From positions 1-10,356 of the forward strand of contig JAKSPR010000079.1 in the NCBI GenBank assembly GCA_024404655.1: DNA of 10,356 nt, written 5' to 3'. Source of the stretch: Clostridia bacterium (GTDB lineage Bacteria > Bacillota > Clostridia > Oscillospirales > CAG-272). The notes under the pieces were generated by a model that ran no database searches, was not told the DNA's origin, and saw nothing but the letters and a program-made list of their open reading frames with translations. Of this stretch, positions 1-7,883 are shown piece after piece. How positions within the stretch are numbered: the stretch's first letter is position 1; the number at the start of each line of letters is the position of its first letter. The position numbers were made by a program, and so were the translations under genes.

Positions 1-2249
1 GCCAAGAAGTACTCCGCCGGAATGAAAAGACGGTACGGTGCATCCGCAATCGTTCCCACGTGTTTCCCGTTTACATAGACCATCGCGGTATAGTCAATCC
101 GCTCTGCATGCAGAAGATATCCGCCTCCGGTAAATCCTTTGCCGCCAGTATCCGGTAAAAAAGCGAATTCATACCGGATCACACCGGAAAAGTCAGCACC
201 CGCAAGGGACGCAAAATCGCAGATGCCCGGTTTAAGGGAAAGCGGACGGATCGTGTCTTCATACCGGATCCCCTCATGGCGCGCGGAGAATTCCCGCCGG
301 ATCTCGGCCCGGACCGGTGTCAGCACGATACCGGGTTCCATTGCAGCCGGGGGTGGGGTACAGGGATAAATCTTCTCTGTCACAAGCAGAAGCGCTGCTT
401 CCCCGGAGGACAGCGTCAAAGTGTCGCTGACCACATAGATCCTGCCGTCTTTGGCATCAAACCGATAGACGTGTTCCCCATCACCAAGCGTCAGCCGGAG
501 CGGGAACGTGCTCGTGACAGCTTTGGAATTGAAAAGACAGATATGAAGATCCCGTTCTTCTGTAATATGACACGCTGACAGAATTCCCGCCTGCGGCAAA
601 AATACAGGATTCCCTCCATGGCAGAGCATGTCAATGCGCGCTTTCGCAGCAGAGGAGACCGATGCACCCGCAGGAACATAGACCGTATGATAAGCGGCGA
701 TGCCGCAAAGCAGAAGTCCTCTGGTCTCATCCATTTCGCCGGACAGGATCGTTTCCTCGTCGATAATGTCAAAGTCGATGCCCTGCGCTTCAAGCTGTTC
801 ACCGAGGGTACGGTAAGCATCTGCTATCCGGCCTCTGACCGCATCACAGCGCCAGAAATCCTTCCAGGGCAGATACAGAGCCGCTTTGGGCGCGGGTACT
901 CCCACGGACATGAAATAGGAAGCGCGGGATATTTCCTCTCCCAGTGCACAGAGTGCGGAAAATCCCGGGAGCTCCGGATGAAAATACGGACGCTGCCCGT
1001 AGCCGAAGCTGCCTTCCACGGAATAGGGCATCAGCATCAGATTGAAGATGCTGATCCCGCGCACCAGCTGGGAAAAGAGGATATACCGGATCTCGTCGCC
1101 GGAAAGAGAATTTCCATAAACGCTGCACGATTCACTGAGTGCAAGCATCGTTCCCGTCTGATGGGCAGCAGACGACGCAAGGCGCGGGAAAAACGCGCAG
1201 GATCCCTCCTGTTTCTGCGCGCCATACCGCCCGGAGCGGATCTGACCAAGGATTACATCGACCCCGGGGATATCCAGTGTTTTCAGGCACGCAAGATAAT
1301 CGCCGTAGCCGTTCGTGACGCTGCCCAGCGGAATATGATCGTTGTCAAGATGCCCGACAGACAGCATGCCGTATCGGTGACAGGCATCCCGCAGCGTTTC
1401 CATGGATGCACAGAACAGACGACAGAGTAAAGAAGCGTAATCCGAGCGGATCCGATCTGCTTCGGGATCATCATCTGCCGTCTCTGTCAGCGCCCACACT
1501 GCATCATCAAGATCATATCCGTACTGCTCCCGAAACTGTTCGGCTATATAGGGCGAATAGGAAATCGGGCGTCCGCTTGGCTCATCCGTGAACATGCATG
1601 GGATCGACTGCAGCGTCTCCCCAAGCGCTGCTCCATATCGGTCATGGGTCATAGAGGTAAAAGCCCGCAGGGTTTGGGGATCATAGAAATCCGGGAACTG
1701 CCGTGATTCCGTTCTTAAAAAGATCTCTGTTATCTCCGTATCGCGTTCAAAGGTCTCACCGGAGAAAATGCGCTGCTTCCCCGTAAAAGCGGAGATAAGC
1801 CCGTCAGGCTTTTCGTAGGGCTGATTCTGCGGGAGGATCCGATGTTCTGCATATAACGTTTTCCTGTAAACCGAAGGATGATCCGCGGTTACCCGTCCGC
1901 AGGCGCCGCCGGAGGGCCACCCGCCCTCATCATAAAGCCAGCATAAGAGACCCTTTTCCCGCCCGTAATCCAGCGCATATTTCACCAGTCTGAGGAACTC
2001 CGGGGAGAGGTATTCGGGTTTCATTTCCGTAATCATAGTCGTTGGACGGAATTCCTTTGGCAGAGGGAGAATATAAAAGGCACGGATGCCGCCAGCGGCC
2101 ATGGCATCGACCCGGTCACGGATGCCTTCTTCCGTGATCGGCGCATTCCACGCCCATGTGTATATGATGGGAAAGGGGGTGTTGCCCGACGAAAAACAAT
2201 CGGGATCAAAAACCGCGCCGGGTTTACGGCAGCTGCGCAGATCATACAT
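1..2249 (-). CDS. GH106-like glycoside hydrolase, partial (C-terminus beyond left edge)
   Basis: This is a long open frame on the minus strand, translated by hand from the ATG at 2249 to base 1: 749 full codons with no stop, so the C-terminus lies outside. The N-terminal part looks like a catalytic barrel of the GH106-like (alpha-L-rhamnosidase-related) group. It has WAWNAPIT (residues 32-39), LYDEGGWPSGGACG (105-118), FTDEPSG (220-226) and LSESCSVYG (371-379), a layout I associate with that family. Glu108, Glu223 and Glu373 are candidate catalytic acids, but I cannot assign roles. Near residues 722-743, VYVNGKHVGT followed by APYRLFIP resembles a jelly-roll sugar-binding module. No signal peptide is visible, suggesting an intracellular enzyme acting on imported oligosaccharides. 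The start is supported by AAGGAGA at 2267-2261, with a long spacer of about 11-12 bases. It lies downstream of the GH51 gene on the same strand, separated by a terminator. Exact substrate is unknown; other GH2/GH106-related specificities are possible. Confidence 0.85.
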   Translation of the reverse strand, partial: MYDLRSCRKPGAVFDPDCFSSGNTPFPIIYTWAWNAPITEEGIRDRVDAMAAGGIRAFYILPLPKEFRPTTMITEMKPEYLSPEFLRLVKYALDYGREKGLLCWLYDEGGWPSGGACGRVTADHPSVYRKTLYAEHRILPQNQPYEKPDGLISAFTGKQRIFSGETFERDTEITEIFLRTESRQFPDFYDPQTLRAFTSMTHDRYGAALGETLQSIPCMFTDEPSGRPISYSPYIAEQFREQYGYDLDDAVWALTETADDDPEADRIRSDYASLLCRLFCASMETLRDACHRYGMLSVGHLDNDHIPLGSVTNGYGDYLACLKTLDIPGVDVILGQIRSGRYGAQKQEGSCAFFPRLASSAAHQTGTMLALSESCSVYGNSLSGDEIRYILFSQLVRGISIFNLMLMPYSVEGSFGYGQRPYFHPELPGFSALCALGEEISRASYFMSVGVPAPKAALYLPWKDFWRCDAVRGRIADAYRTLGEQLEAQGIDFDIIDEETILSGEMDETRGLLLCGIAAYHTVYVPAGASVSSAAKARIDMLCHGGNPVFLPQAGILSACHITEERDLHICLFNSKAVTSTFPLRLTLGDGEHVYRFDAKDGRIYVVSDTLTLSSGEAALLLVTEKIYPCTPPPAAMEPGIVLTPVRAEIRREFSARHEGIRYEDTIRPLSLKPGICDFASLAGADFSGVIRYEFAFLPDTGGKGFTGGGYLLHAERIDYTAMVYVNGKHVGTIADAPYRLFIPAEYFL

Positions 2250-2297
2250 AAAGCAAATAATCTCCTTATCTGATGCTTGAATTATCTGTCGGAGCAG

Positions 2298-2333
2298 AAA
2301 ACCGGGCTGCCAGAGGATCATCCGACAGCCCGG
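2298..2333 (-). terminator. Intrinsic terminator after the GH51 gene
   Basis: The inverted repeat CCGGGCTG (2302-2309) and CAGCCCGG (2326-2333) forms an 8-bp GC-rich stem with a 16-base loop. Read on the minus strand it is followed by TTTTCTGC, a short U-tract. It lies 15 bases past the stop of the arabinofuranosidase gene and 52 bases before the start of the GH106-like gene. The short U-tract suggests it may leak. No T-run follows the hairpin on the plus strand, so it is one-directional. Confidence 0.75.
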
Positions 2334-2348
2334 GAAATAAACAGGGAT

Positions 2349-3830
2349 TCAGGCGATATCAAAGAGCAGGACGTTATAGGAATAGGGAGCGAGAGTCACC
2401 GTATCGCCGATGGCCTTTTCCACAGGAGCAACGGTTTCTTTTTCTGCAGTGTTGACAGCTTTCAGATCGTCGGATTCCAAAGCGATATGCTTTTTCAACG
2501 TCAGAGCACCGAAGCCCTCGGCGCAGATGGAGAAGTCTGCCTGTTCTTTGCCGGAACGGTTGACCGCAAAGACAGCCAGCGTCTTTCCGTCTTCGGAAAG
2601 TACTGCAGAAGTATCCACATAAGGAACCGCATCAAAATCGTGAACCTTGTAGCTGTCACAGTTCACGGAGCATGCAAGTGCCGTACCGCGTCCGTAGCGG
2701 GAAGCAAACAGGAAGGGATAGTAGATCGTCTGGGCCCACGCTTTTCCGCCGGTTTCGGTCATGATGGGAGCGATGACATTGACCAGCTGGGCAAGGCATG
2801 CCATCTTGACGCGGTCGGAATTCTTGATGAGGGTATTGAGCAGCGCACCGACCAGCAGAGCATCTTCAAAGGTGTAAACGTCCTCCAGCAGCGGCGGAGC
2901 CACCTGCCAGCGGTCGATCTTCTTGTCCTGACTGCTGGAATGGAACCAGACGTTCCACTCATCAAAGGACAGATTGACGGTCTTGTCGGACTTCCGTTCT
3001 GCCTTGACCGTGTCGCAGATTGCGGCAGTCTGCTTGATGAACCGGTCCATCTCCATGGAACGCGCAAGGAAATCCGCGGTATCATCAGCGTAGTTGTTGT
3101 AATAGCTGTGCAGGGAAATGTAGTCGGCGATATCATAACATTCGGTCAGGACCGTATGTTCCCAGGTGCCGAAGGTGGGCATGCCGGGATTGGAGCTGCC
3201 GCAGACCACAAGTTCAATGGAGGGATCGGTCCATTTCATGACCTTTCCGGCTTCATGGGCTGCGCGGGCGTATTCTTCGGCGGTCTTGTGGCCGATCTGC
3301 CATTCGCCGTCCATTTCATTGCCGAGACACCAGACCCTGATGCCGAAGGGCTTTTCAAAACCGTTTGCTCTGCGGCGGTCGGCGTAGACCGTGGGTGTTT
3401 CGCTGTTGCAGTATTCCACAACGGCCTGTGCTTCAGCGGTACCGCGGGTGCCAAGATTGACGGCCATCATGACCTCGGTTCCGGCGCGCTTTGCCCATTC
3501 CTGAAATTCATCAATGCCGACTTCATTGGTTTCGATGGACGCCCATGCCAGCTCCATGCGCTTCGGACGCTTGGAACGGTCACCGGTACCGTCTTCCCAG
3601 TTGTAGCCGGAAACAAAGTTGCCGCCCGGATAACGGACGATCGGTACATTCAGATCTTTGATCAGACCCATAACGTCGCCGCGGAAGCCGCAGTCATCGG
3701 CAGTCTCATGACCGGGTTCATAGATGCCGCCGTAAACGGCACGGCCAAGATGTTCGATAAAAGAACCGTAGATGCGGGGGTCGATTTCGGATATGATCTG
3801 ATCCTTGTTCAGATTCAGAATTGCTCTCAT
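2349..3830 (-). CDS. abfA: GH51 alpha-L-arabinofuranosidase
   Basis: The 493-aa product matches the usual length (about 500) of GH51 intracellular arabinofuranosidases, which remove terminal alpha-L-arabinofuranosyl groups from arabinan, arabinoxylan or arabinogalactan fragments. The N-terminus has IYGSFIEHLGRAVYGGIYEP (residues 20-39) and VRYPGGNFVSGYNW (65-78), both strongly typical. The acid/base is expected at Glu172 in WCLGNEMDG and the nucleophile at Glu291 in SFDEWNVW; the spacing matches characterised GH51 enzymes. The C-terminal part, from about 380 on, is a beta-sandwich ending in APYSYNVLLF. There is no signal peptide, so it is cytoplasmic. The start at 3830 is supported by AGGAGG at 3845-3840 with a 9-base spacer and by a promoter just upstream. 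It is divergent from the ABC exporter gene. Family assignment is firm; natural substrate is not shown by sequence. Confidence 0.96.
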   Translation of the reverse strand: MRAILNLNKDQIISEIDPRIYGSFIEHLGRAVYGGIYEPGHETADDCGFRGDVMGLIKDLNVPIVRYPGGNFVSGYNWEDGTGDRSKRPKRMELAWASIETNEVGIDEFQEWAKRAGTEVMMAVNLGTRGTAEAQAVVEYCNSETPTVYADRRRANGFEKPFGIRVWCLGNEMDGEWQIGHKTAEEYARAAHEAGKVMKWTDPSIELVVCGSSNPGMPTFGTWEHTVLTECYDIADYISLHSYYNNYADDTADFLARSMEMDRFIKQTAAICDTVKAERKSDKTVNLSFDEWNVWFHSSSQDKKIDRWQVAPPLLEDVYTFEDALLVGALLNTLIKNSDRVKMACLAQLVNVIAPIMTETGGKAWAQTIYYPFLFASRYGRGTALACSVNCDSYKVHDFDAVPYVDTSAVLSEDGKTLAVFAVNRSGKEQADFSICAEGFGALTLKKHIALESDDLKAVNTAEKETVAPVEKAIGDTVTLAPYSYNVLLFDIA

Positions 3831-3867
3831 AGGGGATGTCCTCCTCGCTTATTATTACTTTGCTTTT

Positions 3868-3896
3868 ATTATACACAAAAACGGTCTGTTTGTCTA
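3868..3896 (-). promoter_or_regulatory. Sigma-A type promoter of the GH51 gene
   Basis: On the minus strand, TAGACA (3896-3891) and a perfect TATAAT (3873-3868) are separated by 17 bases. Transcription would begin near 3861, giving a leader of about 31 bases that carries the AGGAGG ribosome binding site of the arabinofuranosidase. The -35 box differs from consensus at one base. Confidence 0.8.
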
Positions 3897-3925
3897 TAGG
3901 AGTTTCCCGAAAATCCCCGTTTTTC

Positions 3926-3954
3926 TTGACATTCTTTTCTTATCATGTTATACT
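3926..3954 (+). promoter_or_regulatory. Near-consensus sigma-A promoter of the ABC exporter
   Basis: TTGACA (3926-3931) and TATACT (3949-3954) are separated by 17 bases, and TGT (3946-3948) sits just before the -10 box as an extended -10 element. Transcription would start near 3961, about 50 bases before the ATG at 4011. The -35 boxes of this promoter and the divergent one are about 30 bases apart, so one regulator could influence both, but no clear operator is visible. Confidence 0.85.
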
Positions 3955-4010
3955 GGAAACGCAAAAACCGACAACGACAGCCGGAAGCCTCACCGTGAAA
4001 GGAAATATCC

Positions 4011-5747
4011 ATGAAAGAGACATTTGCCAATCTGAAAAAGGTCTATCAATACGGAAAAGAATACAAACGCGCGCTGATTCTGTCCTCGGCATTTTCCTAT
4101 GTTTTCGTCATCGTCAATGTCATCTATCCGATATGGACCGCGAAGCAGCTCATGCACCTGACAAACGGCATCATTGATCAGCTTCTGATCGCAACGGTGG
4201 TGGTATTTGCCTTTGATATCCTGCGGGCTGTCAGAATGTATATCATCCGCCACCAGACGCAGATATTCTTCCGCGGTACCTTCAAGAATCTGCAGCTTGC
4301 GGTCAGCCGGGAGATTCTCCGTATCCGGGTGCGGAGCCTTGATGAAAATTCCTCCGGTATTTTTATTGAACGCATGAACCGGGACTGCGACGAGCTATCC
4401 CATATCTTTACCATGGGAACAGGGCATCTCACGGGCATCATTTCCAAACTCGGCATGTTTGCGGCAATTCTTTTGATCAATCCATGGCTGTTCCTTTATT
4501 ATGCGGTTGCCTCGGCGATTGTGACCGTTCTGCATCTGCGCCGCGTCGGTGCTGTCAACGAGCGTGACAAGGCACTCCGGGTACAAAAAGAAGAAAATGT
4601 GGGTCTGACAAGCGAGCTTGTCCGCGGTGTACGGGATGTCAAAATGCTCCATGCCTCCGATACGTTTCTCAACCGCATCGCAGAGAGCATCACGGCAGTT
4701 TCCGAAAAGACCTGCTCTATGCGCGGTGCGGAAATGGGCTATGATCTGCTGATTGCCGTGGTTACGGGGGGTCTGGAAGTCATTCTCATTCTGCTTCTTG
4801 TGCTCCTTTATACGAAAGAGAACATTACAGCGGCGACTGCGGTGGTTTTATTCTCCTATAAGAGCAACATCATGGTCAACCTGATGCAGAATGTGGGCGG
4901 ACTGCTGTCCGAGCTGAAAACGTTCAATCTGTCCGCAGGCCGTGTGTTCTCGCTGCTCGGAGACACGGAATTTGAAAAGGAAACCTTTGGTGAAACGCAT
5001 CTCGACAAGCCAGCCGGAGCGCTTGCTTTTGAAAACGTGACCTTTGGCTATGATGCCGACCGGATGGTTCTTACGCATTTTAATCTCGCCATTGCCCCCA
5101 ATGAGACCGTCGGCATTGTCGGGAAAAGCGGAGCCGGGAAGAGTACGGTCTTCAACCTGCTCTGCCGCCTGTATGATGTCAATGATGGGTGTATCACAGT
5201 AGACGGTCATGATGTGCGTACTCTTGATGAAGCCTCGCTCCGGGGCAACATCACAGTCATCGGACAAAGCCCGTATATTTTTCACATGAGTATCCGCGAC
5301 AATCTGCGGCTGGTCTGCCGTGATCTGACGGATGAGGATATGAAGACCGCCTGCCGTGCCGCCTGCCTTGAAGATACCATTGAAACCCTGCCGGATGGTT
5401 ATGATACCGTTGTCGGAGAGGGCGGCGTCACCCTGTCCGGCGGTCAGCGCCAGCGGCTTGCCATTGCGAGGGCGCTTTTACAGAAAAGCCGCATCATCCT
5501 CTTTGATGAAGCCACCAGTGCCCTTGACAATGAGACCCAGCAGAAAATCAAGCAGGCGATCTCCAACCTCCGCGGCGATCATACTGTCCTGATCATCGCA
5601 CACCGTTTCTCCACGATCATCGACTGCGACCGGATCTTCTATCTCGACGGCGGCAAAGTCCTTGATAGCGGTACCCACGCAGAACTGCTGGAACGCTGCG
5701 CGCCTTATCGGGCACTGTATGAAGCAGAGCAGAGTACCAGTGATTGA
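4011..5747 (+). CDS. ABC exporter half-transporter (fused membrane and ATPase domains)
   Basis: The 578-aa protein has the usual length and order of a type IV ABC half-exporter. A six-helix membrane domain fills about residues 20-300; hydrophobic stretches lie near 22-42, 57-72, 143-175 and 245-290. The nucleotide-binding domain follows: aromatic Tyr347 (FGYD), Walker A GKSGAGKST (371-379), Q-loop Gln419, signature LSGGQRQR (475-482), Walker B IILFDE with catalytic Glu500, D-loop SALD (503-506) and H-loop His531. All key residues are intact, so it should be an active ATPase in the cytoplasmic membrane. No second half-transporter is adjacent, so a homodimer is likely. The start at 4011 has AAAGGAAA at 3998-4005. 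It has its own promoter and ends at a shared terminator, so it is probably a single-gene unit. The cargo cannot be told from sequence; drug, peptide or lipid export are all possible. Confidence 0.95.
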   Translation: MKETFANLKKVYQYGKEYKRALILSSAFSYVFVIVNVIYPIWTAKQLMHLTNGIIDQLLIATVVVFAFDILRAVRMYIIRHQTQIFFRGTFKNLQLAVSREILRIRVRSLDENSSGIFIERMNRDCDELSHIFTMGTGHLTGIISKLGMFAAILLINPWLFLYYAVASAIVTVLHLRRVGAVNERDKALRVQKEENVGLTSELVRGVRDVKMLHASDTFLNRIAESITAVSEKTCSMRGAEMGYDLLIAVVTGGLEVILILLLVLLYTKENITAATAVVLFSYKSNIMVNLMQNVGGLLSELKTFNLSAGRVFSLLGDTEFEKETFGETHLDKPAGALAFENVTFGYDADRMVLTHFNLAIAPNETVGIVGKSGAGKSTVFNLLCRLYDVNDGCITVDGHDVRTLDEASLRGNITVIGQSPYIFHMSIRDNLRLVCRDLTDEDMKTACRAACLEDTIETLPDGYDTVVGEGGVTLSGGQRQRLAIARALLQKSRIILFDEATSALDNETQQKIKQAISNLRGDHTVLIIAHRFSTIIDCDRIFYLDGGKVLDSGTHAELLERCAPYRALYEAEQSTSD

Positions 5748-5760
5748 GATTGTCCCAAAG

Positions 5761-5798
5761 AAAAACAGATGGCTGTCTTATGGCAGTCATCTGTTTTT
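5761..5798. terminator. Strong bidirectional terminator between convergent genes
   Basis: ACAGATGGCTG (5765-5775) pairs with CAGTCATCTGT (5784-5794) through 11 pairs including one G-U, with an 8-base loop. The stem is flanked by an A-run (5761-5765) and a T-run (5794-5799), so it works as a U-tract terminator in both directions. It lies 13 bases past the ABC exporter stop and 4 bases past the DUF2284 stop, closing both transcription units. Confidence 0.92.
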
Positions 5799-5802
5799 TG
5801 AA

Positions 5803-6342
5803 TCAGTTGAAGAATACCGCGGAAAAATATGTCACGGTATTGGCACCGTTGATGTAGTGGATCCCTGCAATTTTTGACAAGTTCACCACATCCATGCCGC
5901 AGGCCTCCATGGAGCTTCTTGCTTTATCGGGGAAGCGGCAGGGGGCATCGGGATAGGTGCATTTGGCGCAGATGCCGCAGGAACCGGCACCGGTCAGACG
6001 GTATTCTTCCTCACCCAGACGTGCGATCAGCACCTTGTCTGCCTCGTCGTGCAGTTTCCGTCCTTCTTCCATGCCTTCGATATCGTAGGAATCTTCAAGC
6101 GGGGTGCAGGTGGTGTCAATAAACGCATGCGCGTATGCCTGAAACTTGTCACGCAGGACTTCCCAGTCGCCGCAGCCGGGCGGGCAGGTCCAGCATTTGC
6201 CGTAGCGTCCGCAGTAGTTCAGCGCACAGTCTGCGCGGACCTCCGCGGTAAAAGGAATGTCTTTCGGGTTGATCCATGCGTATTCATGTACGGGACAGTT
6301 GTTCTCGGACAGCCATGCTTCGATGATTTCTCTGACAGCCAT
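5803..6342 (-). CDS. DUF2284 cysteine-rich predicted metal-binding protein
   Basis: This 179-aa protein matches the DUF2284 family, annotated elsewhere only as predicted metal-binding. It holds 12 cysteines. The first cluster is C39, C44, C50, C53 and C57, including the typical CWTCPPGCGDW (50-60). The second is C122, C125, C128 and C135 in GSCGICAKCTYPDAPCRFP, which resembles a ferredoxin-type ligand set for an iron-sulfur cluster. The C-terminus (from 148) has a further Cys and ends TYFSAVFFN. No signal peptide or membrane segment is visible. It is the last gene of the operon, 22 bases after the RACo-like gene and 4 bases before the terminator. The start at 6342 has AAAGGAAC upstream with a long spacer of about 12 bases. 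Function is unknown; an electron-transfer or metal-cofactor role in the methyl-transfer system is an inference from context. Confidence 0.9.
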   Translation of the reverse strand: MAVREIIEAWLSENNCPVHEYAWINPKDIPFTAEVRADCALNYCGRYGKCWTCPPGCGDWEVLRDKFQAYAHAFIDTTCTPLEDSYDIEGMEEGRKLHDEADKVLIARLGEEEYRLTGAGSCGICAKCTYPDAPCRFPDKARSSMEACGMDVVNLSKIAGIHYINGANTVTYFSAVFFN

Positions 6343-6364
6343 AGTTAATACAGTTCCTTTTTGT

Positions 6365-7882
6365 TTATTCGTTTTCGGGGAACATCATGTGTTCGATAAA
6401 GCCCTCGTTGAAGACAGCGGAGCTGTTGAGTTCCAGAACACCGCAGTGCTCTGCTATACGTGAAACTGTCTTCTGAAAATCCTTTCCGCACAGCGCATGG
6501 ATGGCTCCGGCAAGAGCACTGTTGCCCACAGCAGAAGCCGTGGATGAGAAGCACTCCGGCAGAAGTCCCGAACGGATAGCAGAGGGAATGTTCATGTAGT
6601 AGCCAAGACCTCCGGCAATGTAGACGTGCTTTACGTCTTCCGCTTCCATTCCGGCTTCGGCGAGCAGGGCTTCCGCTCCGGCACGGATAGCACTTTTGGC
6701 AAGCTGGAACTGCCGCACATCTTCCTGGGTCAAGGAGAGTTCTCCGCCGCCCGGTATTGTCGGGTCTTCATAGAGCACAAAGGGATCGTCGTCGAGATAG
6801 CCGGTTTCGTCGATCAGCTCTTTGTCCAACAGTACCGCGATCAGGTCGATCAGACCGCTGCCGCAGATACCGACAGGAGCGGCTTTGCCGACCGTCTCAA
6901 AGGTGATGGTTCCATTGTCCCGGACCGCACAGACAGCACCGGGAATACCGCCGACGCCGCAGGAAATTCCTGCACCTTCCATGGCAGGACCCGCAGCCGC
7001 AGAGGCCGCCAGCAGTCTGTTGCCATGGGCGGAACCGGTGGAGAGCAGCATTTCACCGTTGGTGCCGATGTCGATGAGCAGCGCGGCATCATCGGTATCT
7101 GCCATTCCGCAGACAGCCGCACCGGCTGTAATATCACTGCCGATGAATGCGGCGGCGGAGGGCAGCACGGTAACAGATGTAAATGGCAGATCAAGGGAAG
7201 CACCGGAGACCGTCCGTTCTTCCACAAAGGCAGGAGTAAAGGGATAGGTCCCCATTGATGTAGGATCGACACCCAGAAACAGGTGGAGCATGGTCGGATT
7301 ACCGACCGCATATAGGGTGTCCGGCACACAGCCCGGAACCTTCTCTGTCAACTCGGTCGTCATTTTCCGGACAGCACCGAGCAGAACAGCCTGCAGGTCA
7401 TCAAGATGCTCGCAGGAGGCCGTTATGCGGGACATAACATCGGCACCGAAACTGCGCTGGGGGTTCAGACAGGAAACGGACGCAAGAACGTCGCCCGATG
7501 CCCGGTCCACAAGGGCGGCTGCCAGCGTGGTCGTTCCGATATCAAGAGCAACGCCGAATCCGGCAGTACCCTGATTTTCAGAGACACCGACAGCAGCTGC
7601 AAATGCGGTAAGTCCGCTCCCTTCTGTGTCGGGAATCTCTATGGATGCTCCAACACCGGAGCAATAGGCGCGGCAGGAGAGAATATAGCCGTTTTCGTCC
7701 GGGATGATGGGCTTGGTGAGTGTTTCATCCTCATAAAAGGTGCCGCTTATGACGCGGACGCGGCATTTGCCGCAGACACCGCGTCCGCCGCAGTCGGCAC
7801 TGACGGCGTGATGTGCAGCGGAAAGAAATGCCGTCAGTCGCTGACCGACGGCACTCTCCGGAATCTGAATCACATTTGACAT
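6365..7882 (-). CDS. RACo/RamA-like corrinoid reductive activator ([2Fe-2S] ASKHA ATPase)
   Basis: The product (505 aa from the ATG at 7882) belongs to the ASKHA/DUF4445 family that reactivates corrinoid methyltransferase systems: when Co(I) is accidentally oxidised to Co(II), the activator uses ATP and a low-potential electron to restore it. The N-terminal domain has a plant-type [2Fe-2S] motif with C31, C37, C40 and C70 (CGGRGVCGKC at 31-40, SCRAYC at 69-74). The ATPase part shows ALDIGTTTLAA (112-122), NPQRSFGADVMSRI (140-153), LLIDIGTNGEML (268-279), GICGSGLIDLI (338-348) and YIAGGLGYYMNIP (421-433). No C-terminal 4Fe-4S cluster motif is seen, so it resembles RACo more than methanogen RamA. 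An upstream TTG at 7933 would overlap the preceding gene by 50 bases and is not credible. One base separates this start from the stop before it, so translation is probably coupled. Confidence 0.93.
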   Translation of the reverse strand: MSNVIQIPESAVGQRLTAFLSAAHHAVSADCGGRGVCGKCRVRVISGTFYEDETLTKPIIPDENGYILSCRAYCSGVGASIEIPDTEGSGLTAFAAAVGVSENQGTAGFGVALDIGTTTLAAALVDRASGDVLASVSCLNPQRSFGADVMSRITASCEHLDDLQAVLLGAVRKMTTELTEKVPGCVPDTLYAVGNPTMLHLFLGVDPTSMGTYPFTPAFVEERTVSGASLDLPFTSVTVLPSAAAFIGSDITAGAAVCGMADTDDAALLIDIGTNGEMLLSTGSAHGNRLLAASAAAGPAMEGAGISCGVGGIPGAVCAVRDNGTITFETVGKAAPVGICGSGLIDLIAVLLDKELIDETGYLDDDPFVLYEDPTIPGGGELSLTQEDVRQFQLAKSAIRAGAEALLAEAGMEAEDVKHVYIAGGLGYYMNIPSAIRSGLLPECFSSTASAVGNSALAGAIHALCGKDFQKTVSRIAEHCGVLELNSSAVFNEGFIEHMMFPENE

Positions 7883-7883
7883 G

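Noticed and set aside
618..1430. 270-codon open frame on the plus strand
   Set aside because: It is antisense to the GH106-like coding frame, has no ribosome binding site at its start that I can see and no family-like motif.
2277..3899. 540-codon open frame on the plus strand opposite the arabinofuranosidase
   Set aside because: It mirrors a well-supported GH51 gene with intact catalytic motifs, its translation has no recognisable domain, and it runs across the minus-strand promoter and terminator. It is a by-product of codon use.
3903..3912. Small palindrome TTTCCCGAAA between the divergent promoters
   Set aside because: A 4+4 base inverted repeat is expected by chance in a region of this size and does not match an operator I can name.
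6626..7258. 210-codon plus-strand frame opposite the RACo-like gene
   Set aside because: It is a low-information shadow of the ASKHA ATPase gene, glycine- and aspartate-rich as expected for an antisense frame.
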